NCBI GenBank assembly: GCA_914767715.1
Contig: OU612067.1
Location: forward strand, 2,666,001-2,730,000
Direction: 5' to 3'
Length of the DNA: 64,000 nt
DNA from: Membranipora membranacea
Taxonomy: Eukaryota > Bryozoa > Gymnolaemata > Cheilostomatida > Membraniporidae
Part shown: in pieces, positions 61,701 to 64,000 of the stretch
Numbering within the stretch: position 1 is the stretch's first letter
Layout of the letters: every line of letters begins with the position of its first letter
The notes under the pieces: model-generated
Told to the model about the DNA's origin: nothing
What the model saw: the letters and a program-made list of their open reading frames with translations, nothing else
The model's database searches: none
Program-made: the position numbers and the translations under genes

Positions 61701-62585
61701 GTAGATGAATAGAGTTCCGACACACTAAATGGCACAATGTCCAACAGAAGATTCTTTGCCCAGCCAGAATTTTATCATTATTTTCATTTTTATTGCTTAA
61801 TAGATGAATATTAGGATGGCAGGGTTACGCCACTGGTGCAACAGCAAGAAACAGATTATCTGTTCTGTTAGGATTTTATGACTTGTCACGATAATTTACA
61901 AGTGAACAAAGAACTGTACTCTGTCTGTCTGTATGTCTAGCAAGAGGTAAGATTACCACCTGAGACTTAGGATTGAATGCGATGGATACCAGCAGTTTCT
62001 TCATAGTTGTGAAGTTTTGAGTTTAACCGTTTAAGACTCTCTAGTTTTGTACAGTAAGAGAAACCCAATATAATGATTCAGTTTGAATTGAAGTATTACC
62101 TTGTGTCCTCCATGTCCATCGGTATCCTGGTTGGCCACCGTATCCTCTTTGCCCTGGTTGCCCGTTTTGTCCAGGACGGCCAGGTTGTCCAGGTGCTCCA
62201 GGTGGTCCTGGTACTCCTGGTGCTCCTGGTGCACCCGGCGCTCCAAGTTGTTGTCTTTTCACTCTCTATATGTGTACAGAATGAATAACATTATAAGATA
62301 CACTATCAGAATAAAGGTAAATCAGCAAATCAGTAAATACTGCAAGACTCAGTCATAAATTGATTGACTTCATTTATATTAAATTAAGCCTAATCACAAT
62401 ATATAGCTTTGCTTAGAGCCTACCTCCTGAGATGGATGAAGCCTGAGTGTTTCCATTCCCTGTTTGAGATTGCTATACATGACAGCAAATGTCGCTACAG
62501 CTGCACATAGTACTATCCATTGAGTCGCCCAGCAGAAGCAATTCAGAGAACCACTTTTACTTGTGTTCTTTTTCACAGGATCCAT
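58731..62585 (-). CDS. Type II transmembrane short-chain collagen (C4-like head), gene C
   Basis: Six exons with the same phases as gene B: 62424-62585, 62100-62265, 61316-61606, 60199-60273, 59472-59662, 58731-58970, giving 374 residues. Exon 1 encodes the short cytosolic tail and membrane span, exon 2 starts with RVKR and then Gly-X-Y, and exon 3 is a Gly-X-Y exon three codons longer than in gene B, without its Gly to Ser break. Exons 4-6 form the Cys-rich C4-like head. All donors are GT, including exon 5 (CAT|GTGAGT). Exon 6 encodes exactly the same protein as in gene B, with only four silent differences. No stop or frameshift is seen. It is a recent duplicate of gene B, probably functional. 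A TATAAAAG box lies about 90 bases upstream, followed further up by a run of 31 C. Confidence 0.92.
60597..60733. repeat. Hairpin element in gene C intron
   Basis: The orthologous copy of the 137-bp imperfect hairpin at 32761-32897, in the intron between exons 3 and 4. Confidence 0.75.
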
Positions 62586-62672
62586 TTGGAAAAAATCAAG
62601 TTTCTCAGATACTTTATGTCCTGCTGTGCTGTACACTCTGTGATGAAATGTGGTGTGAGTAAGACTGTTCCA

Positions 62673-62680
62673 CTTTTATA
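62673..62680 (-). promoter_or_regulatory. TATA box of collagen gene C
   Basis: TATAAAAG on the minus strand, at the same distance from the ATG as in gene B. Confidence 0.65.
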
Positions 62681-62738
62681 TGTTGGTGATTTCCTTCTCT
62701 ATTTCCTCATAAGAAGTTTAATGGGTTGAAAACGAGAT

Positions 62739-62739
<1 letters not shown>

Positions 62740-62770
<31 letters not shown>
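62740..62770. repeat. Run of 31 C upstream of gene C
   Basis: An uninterrupted C homopolymer about 60 bases upstream of the TATA box. The gene B locus has only ccc at the same place (near 34814). It could be a real G-rich promoter tract on the coding strand or a length artefact of sequencing or assembly. Confidence 0.9.
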
Positions 62771-62772
<2 letters not shown>

Positions 62773-64000
62773 AAGGTAGGTGGCTATGTTGTTATTTCCT
62801 TGTCCGGAAACGGATTTAATACCTTAACCAAGGTCTCTGCTCTTAGGCAATAGCAGAACAAATAGTTCAATACTGACAGATATAGATTATCTTTGATTCA
62901 TATCCAACAGCACAAGGAAGAGATAAATTTTATTAATTTCACTAAATTATGCAAATGAAGGATGGTGTTGCCATGGTTACATGGTATACGTTGGTGACAA
63001 TCCGAGAAGAGGTTTGGATCTCCTGTGAAAGGAACCATAACATTATGTCATGTCATTCATTCTCAGTTATTATTATTAGTATTACCAATTAAATTGATTG
63101 ACTCTTTCAGATATCCGAAAGCAGGAAAAGTGAAAAGAATATTCCACACTTTGTTTCCTAGTTAATCTAAAAATAATGTAAAACCGTTCTAACAGACATG
63201 ATAACTTAGACTGAAGATAGAGAGGTAATCCACACTCGCAAGTTAGATGAAGTATCGGATAAATAACAAATCCGACGTGGCTCCACAACTATTTTACAGG
63301 ATCGCTTTTGAAAGCCCTAATAATATCTGCAAATTTCTATTTGTATTGTATTACAATTTGCAAGGATTCAGAGCCCTTCATTACGCACCCTTCACCTGGC
63401 CTACCACTTAAAGACCCATAGCAGTTCTGCACGCTTGTTACCCAGAATGTTGAAACCATAAGCAAGGATATCATTACATTAGAATTACCACAATAGGATT
63501 ACAAATATTGTACCATTTTATGCTACCTGCAACATAATATATCAGAATAGATCATATACTTCAAACCAGTAGTTCTTGTGGCGGCAGGAAGGCACTGTCT
63601 TGCCCAGAAAGCTTCATGAAGTTGCATTGAAACACTATGATTGAATGATCAATGTCAGAGTCAGCTTAAGAAAAAGCTCTGTTTCAATTTGTATTCACTA
63701 TTTATTAACCTCAAAACACTTGGACCTGCCAGAGACCCTGTAGGATCTTTGCCTCTCCTACTTTTCTAACTACGACCCTGCATCTAAGATCCCTACCAAC
63801 TTTAACATCACATCACAAATTAACTATGAACTGTATCTATAATAAGAACCCGTCAAGAAATTAAATTATGTAAAATGACCACAGATCATCAATGACATCA
63901 GGTGCGTAACATGCGTAAAAACAGAATCAGGGGGGGATCCAGGGAACAGATCACTGTGCTTATCAATCACTGCTTAGTGTGATGGAGATTTCTAATCACT
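62771..64000. other. Upstream flank of gene C
   Basis: Matches the flank of gene B to the window end. No exon was recognised. Confidence 0.45.

Larger units (their letters stand above)
55481..64000. repeat. Segmental duplication block B, copy in unit 3
   Basis: Matches 27050-36089 and runs off the window. It contains collagen gene C. About 320 bases near 55690-56010 are not in unit 2 and interrupt the tRNA-like SINE head. Confidence 0.92.

Overview
The window is animal (metazoan) nuclear DNA. It is AT-rich, its genes are split into small exons by GT-AG introns of about 0.3-1.8 kb, and it is loaded with transposons. Two domain families are seen repeatedly, all on the minus strand: PAN/apple plus fibrinogen-related (FReD) lectin-like genes, and type II transmembrane collagens with a C-terminal head like that of short-chain collagen C4. 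This mix, with tRNA-type SINEs, pogo, Gypsy and CR1/L2-like elements, suggests a marine invertebrate such as an ambulacrarian, lancelet or cnidarian. The species cannot be fixed from the sequence. There are no bacterial features and no CRISPR.

Layout. Unit 1 (1-12.4 kb) holds the PAN, linker and first FReD exons of a partial gene. It is broken up by a pogo transposon (1474-3916), a foldback insertion (4.35-5.28 kb), a 353-bp satellite (6.3-7.6 kb), a short G-rich repeat (7.9-8.07 kb) and a truncated Gypsy element (8.08-10.0 kb). Unit 2 (12.4-36.1 kb) holds the best PAN-FReD gene (12488-17228), a decayed membrane collagen gene (23277-26451) and an intact six-exon membrane collagen gene (30868-34657). 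A LINE-rich spacer follows (36.1-43.1 kb). Unit 3 (43.1-64 kb) holds a PAN-FReD pseudogene (43157-50577) and a second intact six-exon membrane collagen gene (58731-62585).

Units 2 and 3 are a segmental duplication: 18706-22909 matches 51845-55486, and 27050-36089 matches 55481-64000. The two matches abut in unit 3 at a six-base microhomology exactly where the decayed collagen gene lies in unit 2. The left half of unit 3 (43-51.8 kb) instead resembles unit 1, so unit 3 is a mosaic. Comparing the copies gives empty sites that date several insertions.

The collagen proteins are predicted to have a short cytoplasmic tail, one membrane span, a stalk, an RVKR furin-type site, a Gly-X-Y domain and a two-part cysteine-rich head. 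They could sit on the cell surface or be shed as trimers. The PAN-FReD genes are predicted to encode secreted or surface recognition proteins; their first exons were not found. Collagen and fibrinogen domains are the two halves of ficolins, so the joint duplication of both families is a reason to consider a recognition or defence cluster. That role is inference.
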